Positions 8,471-20,312 of a DNA stretch of 64,000 bases are shown here, piece after piece. A program made the position numbers and the translations under genes. Under the pieces are notes generated by a model. It was not told the origin of the DNA and made no database searches. It saw only the letters and a program-made list of their open reading frames with translations. The DNA lies in contig NZ_NSLB01000001.1 of NCBI RefSeq assembly GCF_002304225.1, forward strand, positions 310,001 to 374,000. The letters run 5' to 3'. Every line of letters starts with the position of its first letter. The first letter of the stretch is position 1. The DNA comes from Pseudomonas sp. HAR-UPW-AIA-41 (GTDB taxonomy: Bacteria > Pseudomonadota > Gammaproteobacteria > Pseudomonadales > Pseudomonadaceae).

Positions 8471-9482
8471 AGCATTACCTTTTGTTGTTGTTAGAAACGC
8501 TATGCCCCGGGAGTGATTCGATCTTTGCCATGGCGCGGGTTGTGGCGTGCCGGTATTGGGCGTGATCTGGGGCTTTGGCGTTTTTATACAGAGCGGGCAG
8601 GCACCGCAGAACTAGTTAAAAATGAAGGTGCCGTTCGGTTTTGCCGAATGCTGTTTGGGGGTATTGGATGGGGGCATGCGCCGGTGCTGGTTGTTGAGCT
8701 GGCTGAGGCATGGGTCTGCCCCGTTGGCTATTTCATGTGCCTCTGCTGATTTTCGAGTTGGCTGAGGCATGGGTTCCGCGCTGCTGGGCGGGTTTCTTTT
8801 GGTATTGCACCAAGAGGAACCGAAAGGGCTTGGTTCTGGGTTTGCTGCGTGCCGCTGCTGATTATCGAGTTGGCTGAGGCATTGGTTCCGCCCTGCTGGG
8901 CGGGTTCCTTTTGGCATTGCCCCAAAAGGAACCAAAGGTCTAGCCCCACCATCCGGCCCTCCGCTGCGCTCCGGGTTCGTTCGCTCCATCATTGCTCCGA
9001 GGGTCGGCTTACAAGGGCCGTCCATGGCCCTTTAAGCCTTTCGCCGCATCCATGCGGCTCACCCCTCTACGCAACGATTCCGCTCACCCTCCTGAAGGGG
9101 CGTTTGGTGCCGCCTGAAGGTTCAGAGTGTGAATCCCTCTCCCGCTGGCGGGAGAGGGGGAGAAAAGCAAACGAACCTCAACAACCAAACCAACCGAACC
9201 ATCAAGCAACTCGGAGCCCGAGTCCCCGTCAGGAGGCCGAGTGGAGGTGTTGCGCAGGGGGACGAGCGGCCTGGATGGCCGCGAGAGGCATAACGGGCCA
9301 AGGATGGCCCGTGTATGCCGGCCCCCGGAGCGGCACCGGAGGGAGGGAAGTCGCGCGCAGCGCGACCCGGATGTCGGGGTGCCTTTCTCTTTGGTTACTT
9401 TCTCTTGGGCACGCAAGAGAAAGTAAATCGCCGTAAGGGCGAAATCGGAGGCTTTTTATGAGTGAGGCTCCTTTTATTTTGC
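8471..9482. repeat. 1-kb non-coding block of direct repeats and hairpins
   Basis: No convincing gene was seen. A core GTTGGCTGAGGCATGGGTTC-like sequence occurs at about 8691, 8749 and 8861; the last two copies are 112 bp apart and continue into CTGCTGGGCGGGTT. Three strong hairpins follow: a 12-bp stem at 8903-8914/8922-8933 (GGTTCCTTTTGG), an 11-bp stem with 2-nt loop at 9135-9145/9148-9158 (CCCTCTCCCGC), and a 13-bp stem at 9395-9407/9414-9426 (TTACTTTCTCTTG). These resemble dispersed intergenic repeats of pseudomonads. The region separates the porin gene from the acquired AIPR gene. Confidence 0.75.
8482..8492 (-). promoter_or_regulatory. Crc/Hfq-type catabolite-repression motif upstream of the TorF-type porin gene
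   Basis: On the minus strand the leader reads AACAACAACAA directly before AAAGG and about 12 nt before the start codon. This contains AAnAAnAA, the A-rich motif bound by Hfq-Crc in Pseudomonas translational repression. The match is exact, but function is inferred from position. Confidence 0.55.
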
Positions 9483-11195
9483 TTATGTAAAGTAAGTTTT
9501 TGAAAACTGATCTGCGAAACTGTCTGTTCGGATGTAGTCTCGAATTTGCTCTCTGTTCTTTGCAGGTGATTCTGCGATCATATCTTCGATGTGTTTTGAT
9601 ACTTTTTCTGTAAGTGTGATGAATTTTTCTGGATTTAATATTGTGGTAAGTGCTTCTTTGCAAAATTTTTTTTGGCTTTTGGGTGGGGCGCTTAATATTG
9701 TTGGTTGCTGCCAGAGGGATCGTGAAATTGCGAATAGTGCGTAGAATTTGTAGATAGATTTTGCTCTATCTATCTTTGATGTTCTTACTAAATAGTCGAA
9801 TTTGTAAAGTGCTAGTGCTGCGGTGTGGTAAAGTTCTACGCTATGATTTGCCAGGAAGATTTTGTCTGAAAACTCTTTCCTGATACCGCGGTGATCACGA
9901 GCTGCTCTGTGTGGTTGATGAAAAAACATTGCAGCAGCAACTTTCATTAGGTCGGATGGGCGCATTACTCTAGTGCGCTCTGCGGTTACATCCCTGTACT
10001 GGTTTTCCCGTCTTTCAATTAGGATCTTTGCATCGCCATCTTGCGAAGCACAATATATTTCAAGATCCTTCATGAAGGGTAGTAACGCCCAGAATTGATC
10101 GTCCCTGACCTCGTTCTGTTTATTGGTGCCAATGATGATACTGGCGACAAATTCCGCATCGGAACTGCCTATGATGCGAAACGGAACCATCACTGAGTTT
10201 GCTTTTTCTTTGGTGCTTGCAAGGATATTTGTTGTTTGGCAGCCGTTTACTATTTGGAAATCGCTTATGGTGAAAGAGTCTCCCTTCCTTGAGACCTCTT
10301 TGGCAACTACAGTTATCCCATTGTTTTTAAATACGAATGATGAATGGTCGCCAGATTGTAGTTCGGTAATTATAGACTTGTTGATGTCTGATTCTGGATT
10401 GAAATCACGGACGTTATCGTAGAATACGGACCTTATGATGTGTTGCTCGCCGTTGCTGTCGGGGTCGCTTAGTGCGATTTCAAGTATTTGGTCAGCAGAA
10501 ATATATCCGATGTATGCTTCGTCAACTTTTTCGTGTGGCGGCATTGTTATGGCTTTAGGGAAGCTTATGGTTGCCGTTCTTGAGTTTGTTGCTGATCTGA
10601 ATCCGGACTGAATATCTTTCGCTCCAAGGATTTCTATTGCAACTGCTGAGAAAATATTTAACTCTTCGATTCTTTTTTTGTTGCTTTCAATTAGCGTCTT
10701 TATTGGTTGCGATATTTGGCCTGAGCCGGTAGTGCAGTAATAACATCTGAGCTCTGGGTTTGATCGGGTTGCGGATTCAAATACTAGATCTTTGGCTGCT
10801 GCAAGATCGTCAATTTGAGCACCATTGAGTAGTTTAAGTTCTGTGAAGAAGTCGTAAGTTGCATCAAGGAACTTTGCTATGTCGCCATAGTCAAGACTTT
10901 CTGATGTTTTTGACTGAAAAAAGTGAAAGGCAGTACTGTGGTTTTTTCCTGATGATAATGCCGATGAGGCTTCGTCTGCGTCTGTGCAGACTGCGCCTTG
11001 CACTAATATGGCAATTCCATCGACGCCAAATTCGCTGCCGCTTAGATGAATTTTGAATGGATCTATATTTTCTCCTAGAACTCCATTTTCAACTGAGAAT
11101 ATTGACATTACTTCAAAGGCTTCGGCTTCATCGTTATACATTCCTGGGTTGGAGTGCATGAACTCTTTTAGTTGTGCTTTGATGATTGGATTCAT
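9483..11195 (-). CDS. AIPR-family (abortive infection phage resistance) protein
   Basis: The product is 570 aa. The central block matches AIPR (PF10592): YIGYISADQILEIAL, NVRDFNPESDINKSI, SFVFKNNGITVVAKEV and FQIVNGCQTTNILAST. Members occur as single-gene or restriction-linked phage-defence proteins, though their mechanism is poorly known. The gene is AT-rich (long A/T runs, NNA/NNT codons), unlike its GC-rich neighbours, so recent acquisition is likely. There is no clear Shine-Dalgarno before the ATG at 11195, and the nrd terminator lies only 32 bp upstream, so its promoter is obscure. No methylase or nuclease partner is adjacent. Confidence 0.85.
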   Translation of the reverse strand: MNPIIKAQLKEFMHSNPGMYNDEAEAFEVMSIFSVENGVLGENIDPFKIHLSGSEFGVDGIAILVQGAVCTDADEASSALSSGKNHSTAFHFFQSKTSESLDYGDIAKFLDATYDFFTELKLLNGAQIDDLAAAKDLVFESATRSNPELRCYYCTTGSGQISQPIKTLIESNKKRIEELNIFSAVAIEILGAKDIQSGFRSATNSRTATISFPKAITMPPHEKVDEAYIGYISADQILEIALSDPDSNGEQHIIRSVFYDNVRDFNPESDINKSIITELQSGDHSSFVFKNNGITVVAKEVSRKGDSFTISDFQIVNGCQTTNILASTKEKANSVMVPFRIIGSSDAEFVASIIIGTNKQNEVRDDQFWALLPFMKDLEIYCASQDGDAKILIERRENQYRDVTAERTRVMRPSDLMKVAAAMFFHQPHRAARDHRGIRKEFSDKIFLANHSVELYHTAALALYKFDYLVRTSKIDRAKSIYKFYALFAISRSLWQQPTILSAPPKSQKKFCKEALTTILNPEKFITLTEKVSKHIEDMIAESPAKNREQIRDYIRTDSFADQFSKTYFT

Positions 11196-11220
11196 TTTTA
11201 ATTTATTTCAGGTTTTAAAT

Positions 11221-11250
11221 AAAAAAGCCCCGCACAAGGCGGGGCTTTTA
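11221..11250 (-). terminator. Rho-independent terminator of nrdAB
   Basis: GCCCCGC (11227-11233) pairs with GCGGGGC (11239-11245) across a 5-nt loop, extended by A/T pairs, and is followed on the minus strand by a run of Ts. It lies 79 bp beyond the nrdB stop and 26 bp before the AIPR start. A 9-bp direct repeat ATTTCAGGT flanks it at 11205 and 11279. Confidence 0.9.
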
Positions 11251-11328
11251 GTCTTTCTAATCGCTGCCCCAAACTTCCATTTCAGGTAAAGCGTTTCTTA
11301 TGTATTGCCTAATGGTTTTGACCCAAAA

Positions 11329-12579
11329 TCAATCCCAGCTCAGCGCCCCACCAGTCTGATACTCGATCACACGGGTCTCGAAGAAGTTCTTCTCCTTCTT
11401 CAGGTCCATGATCTCGCTCATCCACGGGAACGGGTTGGTAGTACCCGGGTACTCTTCCTTCAGACCGATCTGGGTCAGACGACGGTTGGCGATGAACTTC
11501 AGGTAGTCCTCCATCATCGCCGCATTCATGCCCAGCACGCCGCGCGGCATGGTGTCACGCGCGTATTCGATCTCCAGCTGAGTGCCCTGCAGAATCATCT
11601 GGGTGGCTTCGTCCTTCATCTGGGCATCCCACAGGTGCGGGTTCTCGATCTTGATCTGGTTGATCACGTCGATGCCGAAGTTCAGGTGCATGGACTCGTC
11701 ACGCAGGATGTACTGGAACTGCTCGGCCACGCCGGTCATCTTGTTGCGGCGGCCCATGGAGAGGATCTGGGTGAAGCCGCAGTAGAAGAAGATGCCTTCC
11801 AGTACGCAGTAGTACGCGATCAGGTTGCGCAGCAGTTCCTTGTCGGTCTCCACGGTGCCGGTGGTGAAGGTCGGGTCGGAGATCGAGCGGGTGTACTTCA
11901 GACCCCAGGAGGCCTTTTTCGCCACCGACGGAATCTCGTGGTACATGTTGAAGATCTCGCCTTCATCCATGGCCAGGGATTCGATGCAGTACTGGTAGGC
12001 GTGGGTATGGATCGCTTCCTCGAAGGCCTGACGCAGGATGTACTGGCGGCACTCGGGGTTGGTGATCAGGCGGTACACGGCCAGCACCAGGTTGTTGGCG
12101 ACCAGGCTGTCGGCGGTGGAGAAGAAGCCGAGGTTGCGCTTGACGATGCGGCGCTCGTCTTCGGACAGGCCATCCTTGCTCTTCCACAGAGCAATGTCGG
12201 CGTTCATGTTCACTTCCTGCGGCATCCAGTGGTTGGCGCAACCATCCAGATACTTCTGCCAGGCCCAGTCGTACTTGAAGGGTACGAGCTGGTTGAGGTC
12301 GGCGCGGGCGTTGATCATCTGCTTGTCGCCGACCTGCACGCGGGCGCTGGCGCCTTCCAGTTCGTCCAGACCTTCCTGCACGTCGAGGGCGTCGAGGGCC
12401 TTCTTGGCGCGGGCGACGGCGTCGGAGTCGTTGGCGGAAACGGCGCGGGCATCTTCCACGGAGCCGGCGGCTTCGTTGTCGAGGCGGTCGAGGCTGGCCT
12501 CGATCACCGGTGCGGCAGGCTTGGCGGCGGCAAGCGCGTCGCCAGCGTCTTCTTTGTCAAATTCGTCCCAGCTCAGCAT
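11329..12579 (-). CDS. nrdB: Ribonucleotide reductase class Ia, beta subunit
   Basis: The product is 416 aa with start ATG at 12579 ([11 protein letters not shown]), preceded by GCAGGAG; an in-frame upstream extension is not conserved. NrdB carries the diferric-tyrosyl radical cofactor. Iron-ligand helices are visible as [18 protein letters not shown] and [16 protein letters not shown]. The N-terminal 80 residues are Ala/Asp-rich and variable. With NrdA it reduces ribonucleoside diphosphates aerobically in the cytoplasm. It follows nrdA after a long structured spacer and ends before a strong terminator. Confidence 0.97.
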   Translation of the reverse strand: MLSWDEFDKEDAGDALAAAKPAAPVIEASLDRLDNEAAGSVEDARAVSANDSDAVARAKKALDALDVQEGLDELEGASARVQVGDKQMINARADLNQLVPFKYDWAWQKYLDGCANHWMPQEVNMNADIALWKSKDGLSEDERRIVKRNLGFFSTADSLVANNLVLAVYRLITNPECRQYILRQAFEEAIHTHAYQYCIESLAMDEGEIFNMYHEIPSVAKKASWGLKYTRSISDPTFTTGTVETDKELLRNLIAYYCVLEGIFFYCGFTQILSMGRRNKMTGVAEQFQYILRDESMHLNFGIDVINQIKIENPHLWDAQMKDEATQMILQGTQLEIEYARDTMPRGVLGMNAAMMEDYLKFIANRRLTQIGLKEEYPGTTNPFPWMSEIMDLKKEKNFFETRVIEYQTGGALSWD

Positions 12580-12935
12580 GGTCAATCTCCTGCTTGATCG
12601 AGCGGGCCGGCAAGCGTTTCCGGCCTGTATGGATATCCAGTTTTCTAATTGTGTTCCGTTGCGTACAGCGCGCAAGGGGTAAAGCCGTTCCACCGGACCG
12701 GTGGTACCCCGGCCCGCAGGGCGGGCGAGGGTGGTATTCGTGGGGCGGTGCCCCTGTCCCCGAAGGGAAACCGAGTTGCCTGTCTTACCGACAGACCACT
12801 CGGTGCGAGCGCGTAGCTGGGCGAGTTCCCGCTAGGCGCCGGGTAGGTTCGAGCCCCTGAGCGTACTGATGTACGCGATGGGGGCGGACCTGCCCGGCAA
12901 CAACGCGGGGGCCGCTCAGATACGTGCGCCTTCCA
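12580..12935. other. Structured 356-bp nrdA-nrdB spacer, candidate regulatory or mobile RNA
   Basis: No ORF is credible here. The DNA is dense in inverted repeats: CCACCGG-A-CCGGTGG near 12690, GGGGC-GGT-GCCCC near 12755, ACCGAGT (12769-12775) pairing with ACTCGGT around an inner CTGTC/GACAG stem, and GCGTAC-TGAT-GTACGC at 12861-12876 inside a GCCCC/GGGGGC helix. The last is enclosed by GCCGGGTAGGTTC (from about 12837) and GGACCTGCCCGGC (from about 12886), which pair with two G-U wobbles only if the + strand is the RNA; on the nrd transcript these positions are mismatches. Confidence 0.55.
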
Positions 12936-15815
<2,880 letters not shown>

Positions 15816-16195
15816 GGGTGTCTCCATGTTCTCTATTTGTTGGTGTGGACACTTGGCGTGCCCGCCTTGCCTTGCTTCCCATTCCATTGCAATGCCGCCC
15901 GTGCGGCACAAATGCCGACGAACAGCTGACTTTGAAGGCAGGAGGAAACGACTCAAGCGCCTCCCTGGCTCAAAAGTCAGCGGGTTACGCAGACTGCGCG
16001 TAACCACTATCCCTAGTGGTGGCGATCTAACTGCCGCCAATCACTACCGGAGCACCGCGCACACATCGGAAGTGGCGGGCCGGACCAGGCGCAGGGCGCC
16101 TGGCGGGGGTTTAAAGAGCGGTGTGACGCACCGGTGGACGGCCACTGAAAGGGCCTTGGCATTTCATTCTGGTTGTGTCCGGTGGTCTGGCCTAA

Positions 16196-16242
16196 ACCCA
16201 ATATGTAGGGGTTTGGCGTTTCGTGGCTACAAGATAATGCGC
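16196..16242 (-). promoter_or_regulatory. Tandem NrdR boxes upstream of nrdA
   Basis: ACCCAATATGTAGGGG at 16196-16211 fits the ten-base core CwAtATaTwG of the NrdR consensus except for one position. A weaker box, core CAAGATAATG at 16230-16239, starts exactly 31 bp later. Paired NrdR boxes three helical turns apart are the usual arrangement, so repression of nrdAB by NrdR-(d)ATP is inferred. Confidence 0.65.
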
Positions 16243-16280
16243 TGTCTGCGCTAATGCAAGGCGGGCGGAAGTGAACAAGC

Positions 16281-16289
16281 TGTGGATAA
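16281..16289 (-). promoter_or_regulatory. DnaA box
   Basis: TGTGGATAA is the perfect complement of the DnaA consensus TTATCCACA. DnaA control of nrdA is known in enterobacteria; here it is inferred from location about 470 bp upstream of the nrdA start. Confidence 0.55.
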
Positions 16290-16418
16290 ATTGTGGGCGG
16301 TTTGTGGGTGACTGGCCGGGCATGGCGCAGAGCCGCAGGCAGACTGGGGTACACCGTTCGTCGGTGCCGGATGGCTGACTTCACGGTCGCTTTGCAGTCG
16401 CTGCTTCTGTGAAGGCTA

Positions 16419-16434
16419 CCACAATATCTAGTGT
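16419..16434. promoter_or_regulatory. Additional single NrdR-like box
   Basis: CCACAATATCTAGTGT matches the 16-base NrdR consensus at 14 positions. It lies closer to the two-component genes than to nrdA and has no partner 31 bp away on either side, so its target is uncertain. Confidence 0.5.
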
Positions 16435-16566
16435 TTCCGGACGGGCGGCGACCGCTGCCTGGACGGGCCGTGGCGTCATTGCCCCCGTGCCGTCGGCAAT
16501 CTCTGCCGGGGTGACGGCTGCGTTGCTACAATGCCGCGCGTTTGGCAGTCACGAGGGTGGTGGAAG

Positions 16567-17289
16567 GTGGAGCAAGCAGTCTCGCAGATTCTTATTGTCG
16601 AGGACGATCAGCGTCTGGCCGAGTTGACCCAGGAGTACCTGGAGAGCAATGGCCTGAAGGTCGCCATCGAGTCCGACGGCGCCCGCGCGGTGGCCCGCAT
16701 CCTCGCCGACAAGCCGGATCTGGTGGTGCTCGACCTGATGCTGCCGGGCGAGGATGGCCTGTCCATCTGCCGGCAGCTGCGCCCTCGTTACGAGGGGCCG
16801 ATCCTGATGCTCACCGCGCGCTCGGACGATATGGATCAGGTGCTCGGCCTGGAAATGGGCGCCGATGACTATGTATGCAAGCCGGTGCGTCCGCGCGTGC
16901 TGCTGGCGCGTATCCGCGCGCTGCTGCGGCGCAGTGAGCCGGGCGAGGTGGAGCCGCTGCCGGCCGGCGAGGTGCGCCGTCTGCAGTTCGGCCCGCTGCT
17001 GGTCGACAGTGCCCGGCGCGAAGCCTTCCTCGGCGGCGCGCTGATCGAACTGACCAGTGCCGAGTTCGATCTGCTCTGGCTGCTGGCGGCCAATGCCGGG
17101 CGCATTCTCTCGCGTGAGGAAATCTTCGCGTCATTGCGCGGCATCGAGTACGACGGCCAGGACCGTTCCATCGATGTGCGCATCTCGCGCATCCGTCCGA
17201 AGATCGGCGACGACCCCATGCACCCGCGCCTGATCAAGACCGTGCGCAGCAAGGGCTATCTGTTCGTCGGCGAAGCCTTCAGCGAGTAG
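16567..17289 (+). CDS. OmpR-family response regulator (RstA-like)
   Basis: The product is 240 aa, taken from the GTG at 16567 (VEQAVSQILIVEDDQ), because the receiver fold begins at once and a purine-rich GGTGGAAGG precedes it. The receiver domain shows the acidic pair ED, the phospho-acceptor Asp in LVVLDLMLPGEDG, the Thr in LMLTARSD and the Lys in YVCKPVRPRVLLARI. A C-terminal winged helix follows (RILSREEIFASLRG, RLIKTVRSKGYLF). It is 4 bp upstream of its sensor kinase. The pair divergent from nrdA is the same arrangement as in P. aeruginosa PA1157/PA1158. Confidence 0.93.
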   Translation: MEQAVSQILIVEDDQRLAELTQEYLESNGLKVAIESDGARAVARILADKPDLVVLDLMLPGEDGLSICRQLRPRYEGPILMLTARSDDMDQVLGLEMGADDYVCKPVRPRVLLARIRALLRRSEPGEVEPLPAGEVRRLQFGPLLVDSARREAFLGGALIELTSAEFDLLWLLAANAGRILSREEIFASLRGIEYDGQDRSIDVRISRIRPKIGDDPMHPRLIKTVRSKGYLFVGEAFSE

Positions 17290-17293
17290 CGCC

Positions 17294-18907
17294 GTGAACT
17301 CGATCTTCCTGCGCATCTACGGCGGCCTGCTGCTGTCGCTGGTGCTGGTTGGCGTGCTGGGCGTGGCCACGGTGCATGTGACCAATCAGGTGCGTAATGA
17401 CGAGTACCGCGAGAACCTGGCGCGCGGCACCTTCCGTCTGATGAGCGACAATCTGCAGTCGATGAGTGGGGTTGAGCGTCGACGCGCTCTGGTGGTTTGG
17501 AGTCGTCTGCTGGGAGTGAGCCTGAGCCTGCGCCCGCTGAGCGACCTGAAGCTGGACTCCGGGCAGATCGCCGGCCTGCGCAGCGGCCAGGTGCTGGTAG
17601 AGCAGACCGGACCGCATGCCGCGCAGGTCATCAGTATGCTGAGCCGGGATGAGCCGTTATTGCTGACCACCGAGGTGGAGCAGGTCAGTGAGCAGTTGGC
17701 GCGCGCCACCCTTTATCTGCTGATCGACGAGTTGCAGCGGCTGGAGCCGGGTGAGCAGCCAGGACGGTTGGCGCGTATTCACCGCGACAAGCAGTTCGGC
17801 TTCGACCTGCGTCTGGTCAAACTCGATGAGGCCGATCTGGACGATGACCAGCGCCGCCGGGTGGAGGAAGGCGACACGGTGATGGCCCTGACCAAGGGCG
17901 GCGACGGCATCCGTCTGGTGTCCGGCCTGCTCGACAGTCCCTGGGTGCTGGTGATGGGGCCGATCTACCGGATGGACGACTACCCGCCGGAGCTGCAGGC
18001 GCTGATCGCGCTGATGGGGCTGGGACTGGTCGGCCTGATCATTTATCTGCTGGTGCGCAATCTGGAGCATCGCCTGCTGGCGCTGTCGGATGTGGCCACC
18101 CTGATCGCCAGCGGCAAGCTCGGTGCCCGCGTGCCGGTGCGTGGCAGCGATGCGGTGGGGCGCCTGGCCACGGTGTTCAACGAGATGGCCGAGCAGCTGC
18201 AGCGCCTGCTGAATATCCAGCGCGAGATGGTGCGTGCCGTGTCCCACGAGCTGCGTACGCCGGTGGCGCGCTTGCGCTTCGGTCTGGAAATGATCGCCGA
18301 TGCGGAAAGCGACAGCGCCCGCCGCCGCTACATGGACGGCATGGACGGCGACATTCAGGAACTCGACAAACTGGTCGACGAGATGCTGACCTACGCGCGC
18401 CTGGAGCAGGGGGCGCCAGCGCTGAGCTATCAGGAAGTCGACCTCACCCGCCTGCTGGACAAGGTGGCCGGCGAGCTGGCGCCGCTGCGCGTTGGTGTGC
18501 ATATCGAGCGTGGTCCCTGCCAGCTGGCCGCCGACAGCGGCGACAGTTGCGTGCTGGCCGAGCCGCGCTATCTGCAGCGGGCGGTGCAGAATCTGGTGAG
18601 CAATGCCCTGCGCCACGCCGAGACGCAGGTGCGGCTGTCGTTCAGCATCGGTCTGGAACAGTGCCGCATCGATGTCGAGGATGACGGCCCGGGCGTGCCC
18701 GAGGCGGAGTGGGAGCGGGTGTTCACGCCCTTCCTGCGCCTGGACGACAGCCGCACCCGTGCCTCCGGTGGCCACGGGTTGGGGCTGTCCATCGTGCGGC
18801 GGATCATCTACTGGCACCACGGCCGTGCGCAGGTTGACCGCAGTCAGGTGCTGGGCGGGGCGCGCTTCAGCCTGATCTGGCCGCGCCAGCAGCCGTCGGA
18901 AGACTGA
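17294..18907 (+). CDS. Sensor histidine kinase (RstB-like)
   Basis: The product is 537 aa, with one membrane helix near the N-terminus and a second at about residues 232-252 flanking a periplasmic sensor domain. A HAMP linker follows, then the dimerisation domain with the phosphorylated His in VSHELRTPVARLRFGLE. The ATPase domain shows NLVSNALRHA (N box), DDGPGVPE (G1) and GGHGLGLSIVRRI (G2). It would phosphorylate the regulator encoded immediately upstream. The signal is unknown. Confidence 0.93.
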   Translation: MNSIFLRIYGGLLLSLVLVGVLGVATVHVTNQVRNDEYRENLARGTFRLMSDNLQSMSGVERRRALVVWSRLLGVSLSLRPLSDLKLDSGQIAGLRSGQVLVEQTGPHAAQVISMLSRDEPLLLTTEVEQVSEQLARATLYLLIDELQRLEPGEQPGRLARIHRDKQFGFDLRLVKLDEADLDDDQRRRVEEGDTVMALTKGGDGIRLVSGLLDSPWVLVMGPIYRMDDYPPELQALIALMGLGLVGLIIYLLVRNLEHRLLALSDVATLIASGKLGARVPVRGSDAVGRLATVFNEMAEQLQRLLNIQREMVRAVSHELRTPVARLRFGLEMIADAESDSARRRYMDGMDGDIQELDKLVDEMLTYARLEQGAPALSYQEVDLTRLLDKVAGELAPLRVGVHIERGPCQLAADSGDSCVLAEPRYLQRAVQNLVSNALRHAETQVRLSFSIGLEQCRIDVEDDGPGVPEAEWERVFTPFLRLDDSRTRASGGHGLGLSIVRRIIYWHHGRAQVDRSQVLGGARFSLIWPRQQPSED

Positions 18908-18910
18908 GCG

Positions 18911-19657
18911 CTACCCGGCTGCCACCGCCACCAGACTGAGCAGCTGGCCGTCGATCTCGGCATGGTGCGCCGGCAGTTCGCATCCGGCTGTCCACTCGGC
19001 GGAGAGGGTTTTCAGTAGGCGCAGTTGCGCGATGCCCCGATCGGCCATCAGCAGTTCGGCATCCTGAAAGTAGAAGCGCACCCCGGTCAGCGGGTAGAGC
19101 GCCTTGAACAGGCTTTCCTTGAGCGAGAAGGTCAGGCTCACCCGGGCGGCGTGCGCGTCGTCGGGCAGAGCCTGCAGACGTTGCTGCTCGGCGGGGGTGA
19201 GGATCTCGGCGCACAGGCGCCGGGCCCGGTCGTCACTCAGCTGGGCTTCCAGATCCAGGCCCAGACTGCGCCAGGCCGACTGCCGGCCGACCACGGCCAG
19301 GGCCACGCCCTGACTGTGGCTGATCGAACCGCAGAAGCCCGGTGGCCAGAGCGGGGCGCGGTCGTCGCCGCGGCCGGGCACGTTCAGGCAGCCGAAGCTG
19401 CGCAGGGCAATGGCGGCGCAGTAGCGCCCGGCCAGGTATTCCATCTGCCGCTTGGCGACGCCAGGGACGGTGCCGATCCTCAGGCGGGCAAAGTCGCTGC
19501 CGTCCAGAAGGGCCGGGTCGAACTGGCAGCGTTGCAGGCTCAGGCCATTGGCAGCAACGGACCAGGGCCAGTCGCTCAGCGCCTCGCTGCAGCCCCGTGG
19601 CGGGAGAAGAGTGTGGGTCATGCCGGCATTCTGCCCGGCGGCCTGGGCGCCTGTCAT
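18911..19657 (-). CDS. pcpS: 4'-phosphopantetheinyl transferase (PcpS/EntD type)
   Basis: The product is 248 aa if started at 19657, where the ATG overlaps the tetR stop (ATGA); an alternative ATG lies 12 codons in. The enzyme moves the phosphopantetheine arm from CoA to carrier proteins. Visible motifs are RAPLWPPGFCGSISHSQG, the Mg-binding GLDLEAQ and FSLKESLFKALYP. Spacing and wording resemble the broad-specificity PcpS of P. aeruginosa, which serves fatty acid and siderophore synthesis. Overlap with tetR implies co-transcription. Confidence 0.9.
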   Translation of the reverse strand: MTGAQAAGQNAGMTHTLLPPRGCSEALSDWPWSVAANGLSLQRCQFDPALLDGSDFARLRIGTVPGVAKRQMEYLAGRYCAAIALRSFGCLNVPGRGDDRAPLWPPGFCGSISHSQGVALAVVGRQSAWRSLGLDLEAQLSDDRARRLCAEILTPAEQQRLQALPDDAHAARVSLTFSLKESLFKALYPLTGVRFYFQDAELLMADRGIAQLRLLKTLSAEWTAGCELPAHHAEIDGQLLSLVAVAAG

Positions 19658-20241
19658 GTGCCGGGCGCCAGTACGGCCAGCAAGCCCGGGCGGGTCACGG
19701 CTTCGTAGAAGCTGGCGAGTTTTTCCGCAGGTTGTTGCAGGTCGTCACGCAGCCAGCGCATGAGAAAGGCAAGGGCCGTGGCGGCTATGCTGTCGATCAG
19801 GTAGGGCATCAGGCTGCTGTCATGCAGGACCAGCTGGCGCTGACTGAGAAAGCGCCCGACCAGGCGTGCGCCGTAATGACGAAAACGTTGCTGCATGGCG
19901 TTTTCCAGCCCCGCGTCGAGCAGGGCACGAAGCAACTGGTGGTGCTCCTGCCATTGGGCGAACAGCAGGCGGGTGATCGTCTGGGTGTTGAGCTCGGCCT
20001 GGGGCAGATGCGGTTCGATGGCGGCGAAGAACTGTTCGAACACCTCATCCATGAAGCCGAGCAGGGCCTCCTCCTTGCCGGAGAAGTGCAGGTAAAAGGT
20101 GGGGCGCGCCACGTCCGCGCGCTGGCAGATCTCCGCCACGGCGATGCGGCTGAACGGTTTATCCTGCAGCAGGCTGAGCATGGCGGCGAGGATGGCCTTG
20201 CGTGAGCGCTGGCTGCGGCGGTCATGGGGGTTGCTGGACAT
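19654..20241 (-). CDS. TetR-family regulator
   Basis: The product is 195 aa. The N-terminal helix-turn-helix is typical: AILAAMLSLLQDKPFSRIAVAEICQRADVARPTFYLHFSGKEE contains the family recognition segment. The C-terminal half is a ligand-binding helical domain without a recognisable specificity. It is divergent from the MpaB-type oxygenase gene, with a perfect palindrome between them, and overlaps pcpS by 4 bp, so it probably controls both sides. Confidence 0.92.
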   Translation of the reverse strand: MSSNPHDRRSQRSRKAILAAMLSLLQDKPFSRIAVAEICQRADVARPTFYLHFSGKEEALLGFMDEVFEQFFAAIEPHLPQAELNTQTITRLLFAQWQEHHQLLRALLDAGLENAMQQRFRHYGARLVGRFLSQRQLVLHDSSLMPYLIDSIAATALAFLMRWLRDDLQQPAEKLASFYEAVTRPGLLAVLAPGT

Positions 20242-20312
20242 GATCGTGCATCTGTCTGTTAGTGGACGCCGGGCGCTGCCTGTCGTCTGTGCAGGGCGGG
20301 GAGCAGGAGATA

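Larger units (their letters stand above)
15816..16566. promoter_or_regulatory. nrdA control region, divergent from the response-regulator gene
   Basis: This 751-bp region holds no gene. Besides the NrdR and DnaA boxes listed separately, it has a perfect 7-bp hairpin with a 4-nt loop (ACCACTA at 16003-16009, TAGTGGT at 16014-16020) in the probable nrdA leader. Nothing else with clear structure was recognised. Confidence 0.6.

Noticed and set aside
8849..9436. Overlapping ORFs in the repeat block
   Set aside because: They run through direct repeats and perfect hairpins, lack ribosome-binding sites and family similarity.
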